From contig JASKMD010000030.1 in assembly GCA_030144725.1 (NCBI GenBank), positions 6,000,502 through 6,064,501 on the forward strand: a DNA stretch of 64,000 bases, given 5' to 3'. Shown piece by piece: positions 32,888 through 45,300 of this stretch. The notes below the pieces were generated by a model that was given only the letters and a program-made list of their open reading frames with translations, ran no database searches and was not told where the DNA came from. The DNA is from Haematococcus lacustris. Taxonomy: Eukaryota; Chlorophyta; Chlorophyceae; Chlamydomonadales; Haematococcaceae. A program made the translations under genes and the position numbers. How positions within the stretch are numbered: the stretch's first letter is position 1; each line of letters starts with the position of its first letter.

Positions 32888-35625
32888 ATGCAGGCCAACG
32901 GTGCAGCGCACTGGGCCCACAACCACAACAACATATGGAGCGCAAAGAAGTGTAAGCTGCACACCTTGATGAGGGGTGTGGCCGCTGCGGGGTTAGAGGC
33001 GGGCACGGTTGTGCCTTCCGAAGTGGTGGAGGCGCGGCTCTACGACCAACTTGTGCTTTGGGTGGAGGCCTGCAGCAAGAGGGCGCTGCTCGCCAGCTTG
33101 CTGCTGGGCCTCATGGTGCGGGAATGCTTCACACGCGTCACTGTACTTGCGGATGGCCTGGAGCTCTTGGAGGAAATCCCTGCTGAGGACGCGCCCATCC
33201 CGGACTTTGCGGAGCGTAACCTGTTCCTGCAGCTCGGCCGCGGTGTGCCCCCTCCCGGGATACACTTTCAGCCCAGCGCTGCTGTGGTGGCTGTGTTGGC
33301 CGCGTACCCGGACCTCATCGACGAGCTCGACGCTGTACCTCGCTATCCGCACGACTGCAACACCGTCGACGACGTGGGCCAGAAGCTGGAGACTAGCTTT
33401 GCCAACAGCCTCACCGAGCTGTTCAAGCGCAGAGTTGGGCAAGCGGTGGCTCTGGCTGGAGCCAGGGTCATCGCTGGCTCACACGAGCACCAGCGCCGCT
33501 TTGGGCTGCCGTTGGGTGGCAGGCCAGCCTGGACTGAGCGTCAGCGCAGCTGGGTGGTGCGCAGTGTGCGGGGGGAGGAGGTGACCTGGCTAGAGGGTCA
33601 GGGTCAGGGTCAGGGTGGGGTGGTGCCTACTGAGGCCATGCGGTATGAGGTGGCCAGGCAGCGGAGATTGCTGGGAGTGGGTCAGGGGGTGGTGGTCAAC
33701 AAAGCCTGGCGGCAGATGAGGGTCAACCGGGGCAGCCTGCTGCGCCATGCAGTGGACACCAGCAGGCAGTTGGAGGCTGCCCACGTCAGCTGGCAGCTGG
33801 ACTGGGCAGACTGGCAGGCACTTGGGGGGCAGCCCAACTCCAGGCCCTACCGGCCCCCCTCCCCCTTTGCAATCACACCCAGCTGCAGCTGCAAGGCGCA
33901 CCACATCAAGCTGGACACCAAGGCCATCTATGGCCTGATGCGGGCTGCTGGAATGCTGCCTGCGGACATCACCTCCTTGACCAAGTTTAGGAATGGTGTG
34001 GCCGGGCCCAGGGACAGTGAGGTGAGTAAGCCTTGAGTTGGGCAGCCTGGCATGTTGCTTGAGGCATATTGCTTGAGGCATGTTGCTTGAGGCTTATTGC
34101 TGGTAGATTATTGCTTGAGGCATGTTGCTTGTGGCAACATTGACTGATGGTGTTTGGGCAGCTCCAAGTCACTGAGTCAGCGGAGGTGGCTGTGTCGGCT
34201 GTGTTGGGTTGCAGGTGGCCAACCGGTGGATCGCCTTACTTCCATCCAGCCTCCCGCCAGCCATCCAGCCATCCATCTGGCCAAACGACGGTCAGACCTT
34301 CGCGCAGGTGGTGCACACGGACGGAGTCACGGTCAGCTTGCTGTTCACGCGCCCCAAGCCAGCAGGGCCGCCCGCAAAGCTGCCTCGCATGGGCAAGCAG
34401 GAGGGCGCTGTCAACCCGCTGGCGCACCTGGACGCCGACTGGCTGGGCTGCGACCCAGGCAAGACCAACATGGCGACTGTGGCGCACGAGGAGCGATACC
34501 CCTCCGGCGCTGTGGAGTCCGTGTGGCAGCGCAGCCTGACTGCGGGGCACTACTACCGGCAGAGTGGCATCACGCAGCACGCCAAGACGTCCAAGGCCTG
34601 GATGGCCGGCATCCAGCCCGAACACGCTATGCTATCGCAAGTCACCAACTACACCGCCTCGCTGCAGCGGTATTGGGAGTACGCCGCTATGACGATGGTG
34701 ACCTGGCCCGCCATGTGGGCCGAGATGTCCAAGCCGCGCTGGTCCAACGCCAGATTCCGGATGTACGGACACAAGCAGAGCACCGTGGCCAAGTTCTGGG
34801 CTGAGGTGAGTAGGCCGTCCCCCGGCCAGTGTGTGTGCTAGTGTGTGTGCTCACAATGTGTGCTTGTCTTTGCCACGGCTGGACCTGAGCTCACAATGTG
34901 TCTCTCCTTGTGTGCCTTGGCTGCAGACTGTGAGGGGTGCCATGGTACGCTGCAACTCAGCTGCCACAGGTCGACCCCTGGCCCTGGCCTATGGGGCAGC
35001 AAGCTTCAGCGGCAGCGGCAGCATTGGCAGCAAGGGTGTGCCTGTCAAGCAGATGCTACGGGAAGCATGCAAGCAGTTCCCTGGGCGTGTGGTGCTGGTG
35101 CACGAGTTCCGTACCAGTCGGGTCAGCTCTGCCCGCACCAATGTGGTGGCAGGCCAGGCAGAGGCCTTCAGGTGAGAGACCCCAGGTGCATGTGCAGTGT
35201 AGGAGTGGAGTCATTACATAGCTATGAAATAGCCTCACACACCAACCCTTGACTGTGCCCTGCACCGTTTAGACCAGTCATGGCTTGACTTGACACTTGG
35301 AATGGCCAGGAAAGATCTTTCACATGAGCATTGATCCATGTTGCCTTGCAGGTGGCTGCGCCCGGTGCGCAGCATGGCGACGCGATCCCGGATCCGGGGC
35401 TTGATGTGCTCAACAAGCATTGGCATCCGGTTCTACGACCGGGACGTGTCAGCCGCGCTGAACATCCGCCGCATTGCCGCCGGGCCGGGCCGCCCCCGCG
35501 AGCTCAGCAGCTGGTGGGGCCGCCCCGCCATGCCTAACCCAGGCAGACCAGGCCAGGAGTGGGTGTGCGTGCGCGACAGAGGCCTGCTGCGGAAGTGGCA
35601 GCGGCGGCACCAGCGGCAGCGATAG
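32888..35625 (+). CDS. Fanzor nuclease, copy 4
   Basis: Exons 32888-34021, 34215-34805, 34927-35171 and 35352-35625; 747 residues. It belongs with copies 1 and 2 (D53, L91, Q276), with changes A40T, I656F and one Gln to Arg at 679. The catalytic residues and open frame are intact. Confidence 0.9.
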
Positions 35626-35859
35626 CGACATGTGTATCATGCCACGAGCCTAAAAAAACAAAACAATTCAATTGCCCCTTACAAAGGGGATGTGTGTGCG
35701 ATAGAGTGTGCATAGGGTAGGATAGGGCTCTATCGACTCCTAGGGTTAGGGACCTAGGTTAGGGACACACACCGGTCCCTCCTGTGGAGAAGTGTAGGGG
35801 CTCCACAGGAAGATAGGGATACAGGACGGCCTGAAGGCCTTCATCCCCATACGTATTTT
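35626..35859 (+). ncRNA. Candidate guide-RNA scaffold, Fanzor copy 4
   Basis: All five stems are conserved; TGTGGAG starts at 35783. It has the AACAAAACAATTCAATT variant shared with copies 3 and 5. Confidence 0.5.
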
Positions 35860-36713
35860 TTGTATAATACAGAAATACACGTATCGTATCAAAAAATACA
35901 AGTGCCGGCCGGCAAGTAGCGTGGATGCCTTTAAAGCAGCTGCTTGCTGCTGCCACAACTAGAGTCCGCGCTAAAGCCATGCCGCGCAGGGCTTATGCAA
36001 TCGGTCTGCTTCCGGAGCAGTCGGTCGCATGTGCCGGTTATACATGCAAGAACATCAAACTTGGGAGGCCCTGACTTTCCGCCGTCGCCGTCCTGCCCAG
36101 CCATCAAGCTGCTGCGGGACCGGCTGCGCTGCTCCAAACTGCTCCTTTCCCGCGTGACATGTCGCCTCTGTATCGCTGTATTGTATCGATACAAAAAATA
36201 CACGTTTTTTCGTGTATTTTCTTGTATTTCCTGTATCGATACACGTATTACCCATCACTGCATAGCTTACGGCACTCATGGATGCAACTAAGGTATACAA
36301 CGAAAATTAAAACCACAAAAATGGCAGCAGAAGTTTGACTGGTGACATGCATGAAAGTTTCTTGCCTCATGTCAAAAGAACCTGTTTATAGCGTGTTTAC
36401 ATGTTCCTCATCGTGTGCCGAAGGCTTCAACCTTCGGATCGGCAGAAGCTTCATTAAGAAATTTCACATCGCCATCCTGGTGAGCCTGACCGAGATGAAA
36501 GCCCCTTCTTGCCCCTTCTGGATCCCAAAATACACTAAATAAACATAAAACTAACAGGAAAACCAGGAAAGAAACAGGAAAACCAGGACATCGAAGGCAA
36601 CCAGCGACACACTTAGTTAGGAAAATGCAGCGAAACAGACAGCGTAGACGTAATCGCAATGCCTCGGACAGTTAGGCTGACCGCCGCCAGCACCAAGTCA
36701 GGCTCAGCGGAAC
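35860..36713 (+). repeat. Spacer module upstream of Fanzor copy 5
   Basis: AT-rich module matching 24303-25157 and 28129-28982 with a few substitutions (for example TATTTTCTTG against TATTCTCTTG). Confidence 0.65.
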
Positions 36714-39449
36714 ATGCAGGCCAACGGTGCAGCGCACTGGGCCCACAACCACAATAACATATGGAGTGCAAAGAAGTGTAAGCTGCACACCTTGATGAGG
36801 GGTGTGGCCGCTGCGGGGTTAGAGGCGGGCGCGGTTGTGCCGTCCGAAGTGGTGGAGGCGCGGCTCTACGCCCAACTTGTGCTTTGGGTGGAGGCCTGCA
36901 GCAAGAGGGCGCTGCTCGCCAGCTTGCTGCTGGGCCTCATGGTGCGGGAATGCTTCACACGCGTCACTGTACTTGCGGATGGCCAGGAGCTCTTGGAGGC
37001 AATCCCTGCTGAGGACGCGCCCATCCCGGACTTTGCGGAGCGTAACCTGTTCCTGCAGCTCGGCCGCGGTGTGCCCCCTCCCGGCTTGCACTCTCGGCCC
37101 AGCGCTGCTGTGGTGGCTGTGTTGGCCGCGTACCCGGACCTCAGCGACGAGCTCGACGCTGTACCTCGCTATCAGCAAGACAGCAACACCGTCGACGACG
37201 TGGGTCAGAAGCTGGAGATTAGCTTTGCCAACAGCCTCACCGAGCTGTTCAAGCGCAGAGTTGGGCAAGCGGTGGCTCTGGCTGGAGCCAGGGTCATCGC
37301 TGGCTCACACGAGCACCAGCGCCGCCTTGGGCTGCCGTTGGGTGGCAGGCCAGCCTGGACTGAGCGTCAGCGCAGCTGGGTGGTGCGCAGTGTGCGGGGG
37401 AAGGAGGTGACCTGGCTAGAGGGTCAGGGTCAGGGTCAGGGTGGGGTGGTGCCTACTGAGGCCATGCGGTATGAGGTGGCCAGGCAGCGGAGGTTGCTGG
37501 GAGTGGGTCAGGGGGTGGTGGTCAACAAAGCCTGGCGGGGGAGGAAGGTCAACCGGGGCAGCCTGCTGCGCCATGCAGTGGACACCAGCAGGCAGTTGGA
37601 GGCTGCCCACGTCAGCTGGCAGCTGGACTGGGCAGACTGGCAGGCACTTGGGGGGCAGCCCAACTCCAGGCCCTACCGGCCCCCCTCCCCCTTTGCAATC
37701 ACACCCAGCTGCAGCTGCAAGGCGCACCACATCAAGCTGGACACCAAGGCCATCTATGGCCTGATGCGTGCTGCTGGCATGCTGCCTGCGGACATCACCA
37801 ACTTGACCAAGTTTAGGAATGGTGTGGCCGGGCCCAGGGACAGTGAGGTGAGTAAGCCTTGAGTTGGGCAGCCTGGCATGTTGCTTGAGGCATATTGCTT
37901 GAGGCATGTTGCTTGAGGCTTATTGCTGGTAGATTATTGCTTGAGGCATGTTGCTTGTGGCAACATTGACTGATGGTGTTTGGGCAGCTCCAAGTCACTG
38001 AGTCAGCGGAGGTGGCTGTGTCGGCTGTGTTGGGTTGCAGGTGGCCAACCGGTGGATCGCCTTACTTCCATCCAGCCTCCCGCCAGCCATCCAGCCATCC
38101 ATCTGGCCAAACGACGGTCAGACCTTCGCGCAGGTGGTGCACACGGACGGAGTCACGGTCAGCTTGCTGTTCACGCGCCCCAAGCCAGCAGGGCCGCCCG
38201 CAAAGCTGCCTCGCATGGGCAAGCAGGAGGGCGCTGTCAACCCGCTGGCGCACCTGGACGCCGACTGGCTGGGCTGCGACCCAGGCAAGACCAACATGGC
38301 GACTGTGGCGCACGAGGAGCGATACCCCTCCGGCGCTGTGGAGTCCGTGTGGCAGCGCAGCCTGACTGCGGGGCACTACTACCGGCAGAGTGGCATCACG
38401 CAGCACGCCAAGACGTCCAAGGCCTGGATGGCCGGCATCCAGCCCGAACACGCTATGCTATCGCAAGTCACCAACTACACCGCCTCGCTGCAGCGGTATT
38501 GGGAGTACGCCGCTATGACGATGGTGACCTGGCCCGCCAGGTGGGCCGAGCTGTCCAAGCCGCGCTGGTCCAACGCCAGATTCCGGATGTACGGACACAA
38601 GCAGAGCACCGTGGCCAAGTTCTGGGCTGAGGTGAGTAGGCCGTCCCCCGGCCAGTGTGTGTGCTAGTGTGTGTGCTTACAATGTGTGCTTGTCTTTGCC
38701 ACGGCTGGACCTGAGCTCACAATGTGTCTCTCCTTGTGTGCCTTGGCTGCAGACTGTGAGGGGTGCCATGGTACGCTGCAACTCAGCTGCCACAGGTCGC
38801 CCCCTGGCCCTGGCCTATGGGGCAGCAGGCTTCAGCGGCAGCGGCAGCATTGGCAGCAAGGGTGTGCCTGTCAAGCAGATGCTACGGGAAGCATGCAAGC
38901 AGTTCCCTGGGCGTGTGGTGCTGGTGCACGAGTTCCGTACCAGTCGGGTCAGCTCTGCCCGCACCAATGTGGTGGCAGGCCAGGCAGAGGCCTTCAGGTG
39001 AGAGACCCCAGGTGCATGTGCAGTGTAGGAGTGGTCATTACATAGCTATGAAATAGCCTCACACACCAACCCTTGACTGTGCCCTGCACCGTTTAGACCA
39101 GTCATGGCTTGACTTGACACTTGGAATGGCCAGGAAAGATCTTTCACATGAGCATTGATATATGTTGCCTTGCAGGTGGCTGCGCCCGGTGCGCAGCATG
39201 GCGACGCGATCCCGGATCCGGGGCCTGATGTGCTCAACAAGCACAGGCATCAGGTTCTACGACCGGGACGTGTCAGCCGCGCTGAACATCCGCCGCATTG
39301 CCGCCGGGCCAGGCCGCCCCCGCGAGCTCAGCAGCTGGTGGGGCCGCCCCGCCATGCCTGACCCAGGCAGACCAGGCCAGGAGTGGGTGTGCGTGCGCGA
39401 CAGAGGCCTGCTGCGGAAGTGGCAGCGGCGGCACCAGCGGCAGCGATAG
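36714..39449 (+). CDS. Fanzor nuclease, copy 5 (same as copy 3)
   Basis: Exons 36714-37847, 38041-38631, 38753-38997 and 39176-39449. The 747-residue product shows no difference from copy 3, and every landmark is offset by exactly 7,731 bp. It is therefore the duplicate of copy 3 within a larger tandem duplication. The RuvC motifs are intact. Confidence 0.9.
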
Positions 39450-39651
39450 CGACATGTGTATCATGCCACGAGCCTAAAAAAACAAAACAATTCAATTGCC
39501 CCTTACAAAGGGGATGTGTGTGCGATAGAGTGTGCATAGGGTAGGATAGGGCTCTATCGACTCCTAGGGTTAGGGACCTAGGTTAGGGACACACACCGGT
39601 CCCTCCTGTGGAGAAGTGTAGGGGCTCCACAGGAAGATAGGGATACAGGAC
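39450..39651 (+). ncRNA. Candidate guide-RNA scaffold, Fanzor copy 5 (lacks last stem)
   Basis: Duplicate of 31719-31920, with four of the five stems. Confidence 0.45.
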
Positions 39652-40618
39652 ATCCTGACCGAGATGAAAGATGCATGTGATGGGTCATTGCTTTTGCCGG
39701 TCGGTCACTGCAAGCATCACAGAAAGGCCTTCATCAACAGTCCCCGTACGCCAGCAGTAAGATATCGCAAGCACCTGCTCATCAGAATCTCGACGTCCTC
39801 TAACTTGACCCTTCACGTCCTCGGCTAGCCATCATGCTCGCGGGCTTCATCGTCGTGCTGCTGGCACTGGGTAGGTCGCAGAAGGCCGACGCTGCACAGC
39901 TGTCAGAACGGCGCTTCATCGAGGCTGCGCGCTTGTGGTGCAGGCGCCCAAGCCCAGCTGGCTCCCGCCCAGCCAGCTCTGCTTGACCTGACTCTTGAGC
40001 CAGCGAATGTGACGCTGTTCAACGCGACGACGCCTACGGTGTTGCTGACTCCAACGCCGACGCCGGCCTCCCCAGCCATCGTGCCAGTGACAGCTGCACC
40101 ACCCGCCCTGGTCCCGGGCGCAGGCCTGCCTGCAGGAGCCAGCGTCTTGCCACTCGCGGTGGCTCCACCTAAGCCAGCGCCAATCGTGCCTGTCGTGGAG
40201 CCTGCGGTGCCAACGCTGGGCGCGGTGCCAACGCTGGGCGCGCTGCCAAACGCGGTACGCTTCCCAGCATCGCACTAGGCACTACAAGCATCCCTCACAG
40301 CGCTACCAGCAGCGGGTCGCGGTCGCTGCATGAGACTCGTCACTCTCGACACCAGCAAGCTTCTCGAAGTTGGGCATGTGCGATTCGCGAATTGAAGGCC
40401 CTTAGCACAACTGAAGCCCCTTCTGGATCCCAAAATACACTAAATAAACATAAAACTAACAGGAAAACCAGGAAAGAAACAGGAAAACCAGGACATCGAA
40501 GGCAACCAGCGACACACTTAGTTAGGAAAATGCAGCGAAACAGACAGCGTAGACGTAATCGTAATGCCTCGGACAGTTAGGCTGACCGCCGCCAGCGCCA
40601 AGTCAGGCTCAGCGGAAC
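39652..40618 (+). repeat. Alternative spacer with captured gene, upstream of Fanzor copy 6
   Basis: Duplicate of 31921-32887 at an offset of 7,731 bp. Confidence 0.7.
39834..40278 (+). CDS. Small secreted Pro/Ala-rich protein, copy 2
   Basis: Exons 39834-39870 and 39944-40278, the duplicate of 32103-32547. It has the same 123-residue product with signal peptide and Pro/Ala-rich mature part. As with its partner, truncation at the 3' end is possible. Confidence 0.5.
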
Positions 40619-43115
40619 ATGCAGGCCAACGGTGCAGCGCACTGGGCCCACAACCACAACAACATATGGAGCGCAAAGAAGTGTAAGCTGCACACCTTGA
40701 TGAGGGGTGTGGCCGCTGCGGGGTTAGAGGCGGGCACGGTTGTGCCTTCCGAAGTGGTGGAGGCGCGGCTCTACGACCAACTTGTGCTTTGGGTGGAGGC
40801 CTGCAGCAAGAGGGCGCTGCTCGCCAGCTTGCTGCTGGGCCTCATGGTGCGGGAATGCTTCACACGCGTCACTGTACTTGCGGATGGCCTGGAGCTCTTG
40901 GAGGAAATCCCTGCTGAGGACGCGCCCATCCCGGACTTTGCGGAGCGTAACCTGTTCCTGCAGCTCGGCCGCGGTGTGCCCCCTCCCGGGATACACTTTC
41001 AGCCCAGCGCTGCTGTGGTGGCTGTGTTGGCCGCGTACCCGGACCTCATCGACGAGCTCGACGCTGTACCTCGCTATCCGCACGACTGCAACACCGTCGA
41101 CGACGTGGGCCAGAAGCTGGAGACTAGCTTTGCCAACAGCCTCACCGAGCTGTTCAAGCGCAGAGTTGGGCAAGCGGTGGCTCTGGCTGGAGCCAGGGTC
41201 ATCGCTGGCTCACACGAGCACCAGCGCCGCTTTGGGCTGCCGTTGGGTGGCAGGCCAGCCTGGACTGAGCGTCAGCGCAGCTGGGTGGTGCGCAGTGTGC
41301 GGGGGGAGGAGGTGACCTGGCTAGAGGGTCAGGGTCAGGGTCAGGGTGGGGTGGTGCCTACTGAGGCCATGCGGTATGAGGTGGCCAGGCAGCGGAGATT
41401 GCTGGGAGTGGGTCAGGGGGTGGTGGTCAACAAAGCCTGGCGGCAGATGAGGGTCAACCGGGGCAGCCTGCTGCGCCATGCAGTGGACACCAGCAGGCAG
41501 TTGGAGGCTGCCCACGTCAGCTGGCAGCTGGACTGGGCAGACTGGCAGGCACTTGGGGGGCAGCCCAACTCCAGGCCCTACCGGCCCCCCTCCCCCTTTG
41601 CAATCACACCCAGCTGCAGCTGCAAGGCGCACCACATCAAGCTGGACACCAAGGCCATCTATGGCCTGATGCGGGCTGCTGGAATGCTGCCTGCGGACAT
41701 CACCTCCTTGACCAAGTTTAGGAATGGTGTGGCCGGGCCCAGGGACAGTGAGGTGAGTAAGCCTTGAGTTGGGCAGCCTGGCATGTTGCTTGAGGCATAT
41801 TGCTTGAGGCATGTTGCTTGAGGCTTATTGCTGGTAGATTATTGCTTGAGGCATGTTGCTTGTGGCAACATTGACTGATGGTGTTTGGGCAGCTCCAAGT
41901 CACTGAGTCAGCGGAGGTGGCTGTGTCGGCTGTGTTGGGTTGCAGGTGGCCAACCGGTGGATCGCCTTACTTCCATCCAGCCTCCCGCCAGCCATCCAGC
42001 CATCCATCTGGCCAAACGACGGTCAGACCTTCGCGCAGGTGGTGCACACGGACGGAGTCACGGTCAGCTTGCTGTTCACGCGCCCCAAGCCAGCAGGGCC
42101 GCCCGCAAAGCTGCCTCGCATGGGCAAGCAGGAGGGCGCTGTCAACCCGCTGGCGCACCTGGACGCCGACTGGCTGGGCTGCGACCCAGGCAAGACCAAC
42201 ATGGCGACTGTGGCGCACGAGGAGCGATACCCCTCCGGCGCTGTGGAGTCCGTGTGGCAGCGCAGCCTGACTGCGGGGCACTACTACCGGCAGAGTGGCA
42301 TCACGCAGCACGCCAAGACGTCCAAGGCCTGGATGGCCGGCATCCAGCCCGAACACGCTATGCTATCGCAAGTCACCAACTACACCGCCTCGCTGCAGCG
42401 GTATTGGGAGTACGCCGCTATGACGATGGTGACCTGGCCCGCCATGTGGGCCGAGATGTCCAAGCCGCGCTGGTCCAACGCCAGATTCCGGATGTACGGA
42501 CACAAGCAGAGCACCGTGGCCAAGTTCTGGGCTGAGGTGAGTAGGCCGTCCCCCGGCCAGTGTGTGTGCTAGTGTGTGTGCTCACAATGTGTGCTTGTCT
42601 TTGCCACGGCTGGACCTGAGCTCACAATGTGTCTCTCCTTGTGTGCCTTGGCTGCAGACTGTGAGGGGTGCCATGGTACGCTGCAACTCAGCTGCCACAG
42701 GTCGACCCCTGGCCCTGGCCTATGGGGCAGCAAGCTTCAGCGGCAGCGGCAGCATTGGCAGCAAGGGTGTGCCTGTCAAGCAGATGCTACGGGAAGCATG
42801 CAAGCAGTTCCCTGGGCGTGTGGTGCTGGTGCACGAGTTCCGTACCAGTCGGGTCAGCTCTGCCCGCACCAATGTGGTGGCAGGCCAGGCAGAGGCCTTC
42901 AGGTGAGAGACCCCAGGTGCATGTGCAGTGTAGGAGTGGAGTCATTACATAGCTATGAAATAGCCTCACACACCAACCCTTGACTGTGCCCTGCACCGTT
43001 TAGACCAGTCATGGCTTGACTTGACACTTGGAATGGCCAGGAAAGATCTTTCACATGAGCATTGATCCATGTTGCCTTGCAGGTGGCTGCGCCCGGTGCG
43101 CAGCATGGCGACGCG
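40619..43115 (+). CDS. Fanzor nuclease, copy 6, cut by assembly gap
   Basis: Exons 40619-41752, 41946-42536, 42658-42902 and the first 33 bases of exon 4 at 43083, where the N run starts. It duplicates copy 4 at +7,731 bp with no protein difference seen. RuvC-I and RuvC-II are present; RuvC-III lies in the gap, so integrity cannot be judged. Confidence 0.85.
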
Positions 43116-43615
43116 NNNNNNNNNNNNNNNNNNNNNNNNNNNNNNNNNNNNNNNNNNNNNNNNNNNNNNNNNNNNNNNNNNNNNNNNNNNNNNNNNNNNN
43201 NNNNNNNNNNNNNNNNNNNNNNNNNNNNNNNNNNNNNNNNNNNNNNNNNNNNNNNNNNNNNNNNNNNNNNNNNNNNNNNNNNNNNNNNNNNNNNNNNNNN
43301 NNNNNNNNNNNNNNNNNNNNNNNNNNNNNNNNNNNNNNNNNNNNNNNNNNNNNNNNNNNNNNNNNNNNNNNNNNNNNNNNNNNNNNNNNNNNNNNNNNNN
43401 NNNNNNNNNNNNNNNNNNNNNNNNNNNNNNNNNNNNNNNNNNNNNNNNNNNNNNNNNNNNNNNNNNNNNNNNNNNNNNNNNNNNNNNNNNNNNNNNNNNN
43501 NNNNNNNNNNNNNNNNNNNNNNNNNNNNNNNNNNNNNNNNNNNNNNNNNNNNNNNNNNNNNNNNNNNNNNNNNNNNNNNNNNNNNNNNNNNNNNNNNNNN
43601 NNNNNNNNNNNNNNN
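43116..43615. other. 500-N assembly gap
   Basis: Exactly 500 N, a conventional filler for unknown length. It joins the middle of a Fanzor exon to the middle of a LINE frame, so the real junction, and possibly further repeat units, are missing. Long open frames reported across the N run are meaningless. Confidence 0.98.
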
Positions 43616-45259
43616 CTGTGGCCGGTGCTTTGGGGTAGGCGCCCCCCACGGGAGGCCGGGTTGGCTCAGGGGACAGCAGTTGACGGAGGGGCGTTCAAGG
43701 AGCTGGAGGAGCGGTGGCAGGCCAGCGCTCAGCAAGTTACAGCCCAGCGAGCAGCGGAAGAGCGGGAGCAGCAAGGCAGGGACGCGGAGGAGTTGCTCCC
43801 TGAGGAAGTGCAAGGCAGCCAGGCGCCGCGCTGGCGAGTCACCTCCGCCAGAGCCCCTCCCCGCCCCTCCCCGGAGCAACGAGCAGCCGAGCGGGCGGAG
43901 CGACAGTTGGAGGCCCAGCAAGGGCCCCGGCGCACCGGTAGGCAGCCAGCTACCCTGCAAGTCCCCCCCGATGGCACGGTGGATGAGCTGGCCGCAGCCA
44001 CTAGACCGGGCCAGTCCTGTCTCCAGGTGTGGAAGGAGCTGATGGACCCCACCCTCCGCCGGGAGCATGCCATCGTGGCTTGGCGGGTGCTCCACGGCAG
44101 CCTCATGGTTGGGGCCTTGTGGGGCCACATCCTTAAGGGCGCTGCTGCCCCGGGTTCATCCGCCTGCCGCCTCTGCCAGCCGGGCCAGCTGGAGACCCTC
44201 ACCCACGCCTTCCTCACTTGCCCCGCCGTGGCTCCGGTCTGGGAGTGGGTGTTGGATGTGTACGGCCACCTTACCGGCACCCGCCCCCCCTCCGGCGATG
44301 CCCTCCTGCTCCTCAGTGGTCGCCCCACCCGCAGCGAGGCTCCTCCCTTCCAGCCCCCAGACAGTTTGCTGTGGCTCAGGTTGCGCGTGGCCTATCTAGG
44401 CACGGTGTGGCGTCTCCGCAGCTCCGGGGCCGCTACAGCCCTCCAGCCGCAGATGGTGGCGCAACGAGTGGCAGAGGAGGTCGTCCTCACCCTCTCCTCC
44501 GCTGTTAAACGCGACTGGCACCGGGTAGGCAGAGACATCCGGGTGGGCCTTTGTGGAGCGGTGCCCTCCACCTGGTTTAGGGGTACGGACCCGGAGCTTG
44601 GCGCAGACCAGTTTGACCGGTTGTGGCCGGAGCCGTCAGGAGGGTGGTTCGCCAAGGAGGGGGCAGAGGAGAGGGCGCTGGAGAGGCTAGGGGGAGGGGA
44701 GGCCGGGGGGATAGTAGCGGGGGCCAGGCAGCGGGAGGAGAGGGCGTTTGGGGCGGGTGAGCTAGTTGTGCGCCTGTCCTTGCAGTGGCCCGTCCCCTTC
44801 CTTGCCCCTCTTGCTTGAGCTGGGTTAGCTTGTTAGGGGTTCTGAGTGTTTGAAGGGGTTGGAGGCTGTTAGGTCTTTGGGGAGCCCTAGGTTAGGTTCT
44901 TGTGTTCGTTTAGTGGGGGCGGAGGGGCAGCGAGGGTTGTGCCTTGGTGCTGGGGGGCCTAGGGGTGTATGTTGTGTTGTCCGGGGGTCCCTAGGGTCGG
45001 CGAGGTGGAGGGGTTGGTGAGGGTGGGGGTGTGGGGGGTGTTTGGACGTCTTTCCTTGGGGGGGTGTAGTTACCGTTCTAGGGTGGTTTGGACGCTGTTT
45101 GGTGGTGGGGTGGTGGGGTGGGGTTTGCTTGCCTCTTTGAGGCAGGGAGGGGGTAGCTTGCTCGCGACTTGGTCTAGTCTTTCTTTTTCTCTCTCTCTTA
45201 GTCTCTCTCTTAGTCTTTCTTTCTCCTGTAATCTCTTTCTCCTAAAAAAAAAAAAAAAA
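43616..45259 (+). mobile_element. L1-like LINE, 3' part, unit 1
   Basis: After the gap the LINE frame is open to a TGA at 44816-44818, then an untranslated tail and a 16-A run (45244-45259). The coding part holds the C-terminal zinc-binding segment CRLC...HAFLTC typical of plant and algal LINE reverse transcriptases. It is identical by eye to the ends of units 2 and 3. The reverse transcriptase domain itself is lost in the gap. Confidence 0.88.
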
Positions 45260-45300
45260 CCATGTTGGCTTACAACATAACCTAACCCTAATTCACCAGA

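Larger units (their letters stand above)
28971..43115 (+). repeat. 7,731-bp tandem duplication (Fanzor copies 3-4 and 5-6)
   Basis: From about 28,983 every landmark recurs 7,731 bp later up to the gap: both Fanzor subtypes, the captured gene and all introns. Just left of this the two flanks differ (GGCGCAG against GGCTCAG), which places the left limit near 28,975/36,706. Confidence 0.85.

Noticed and set aside
43028..44818. 596-codon and similar frames spanning the N run
   Set aside because: They cross 500 unknown bases and fuse Fanzor to LINE sequence artificially.
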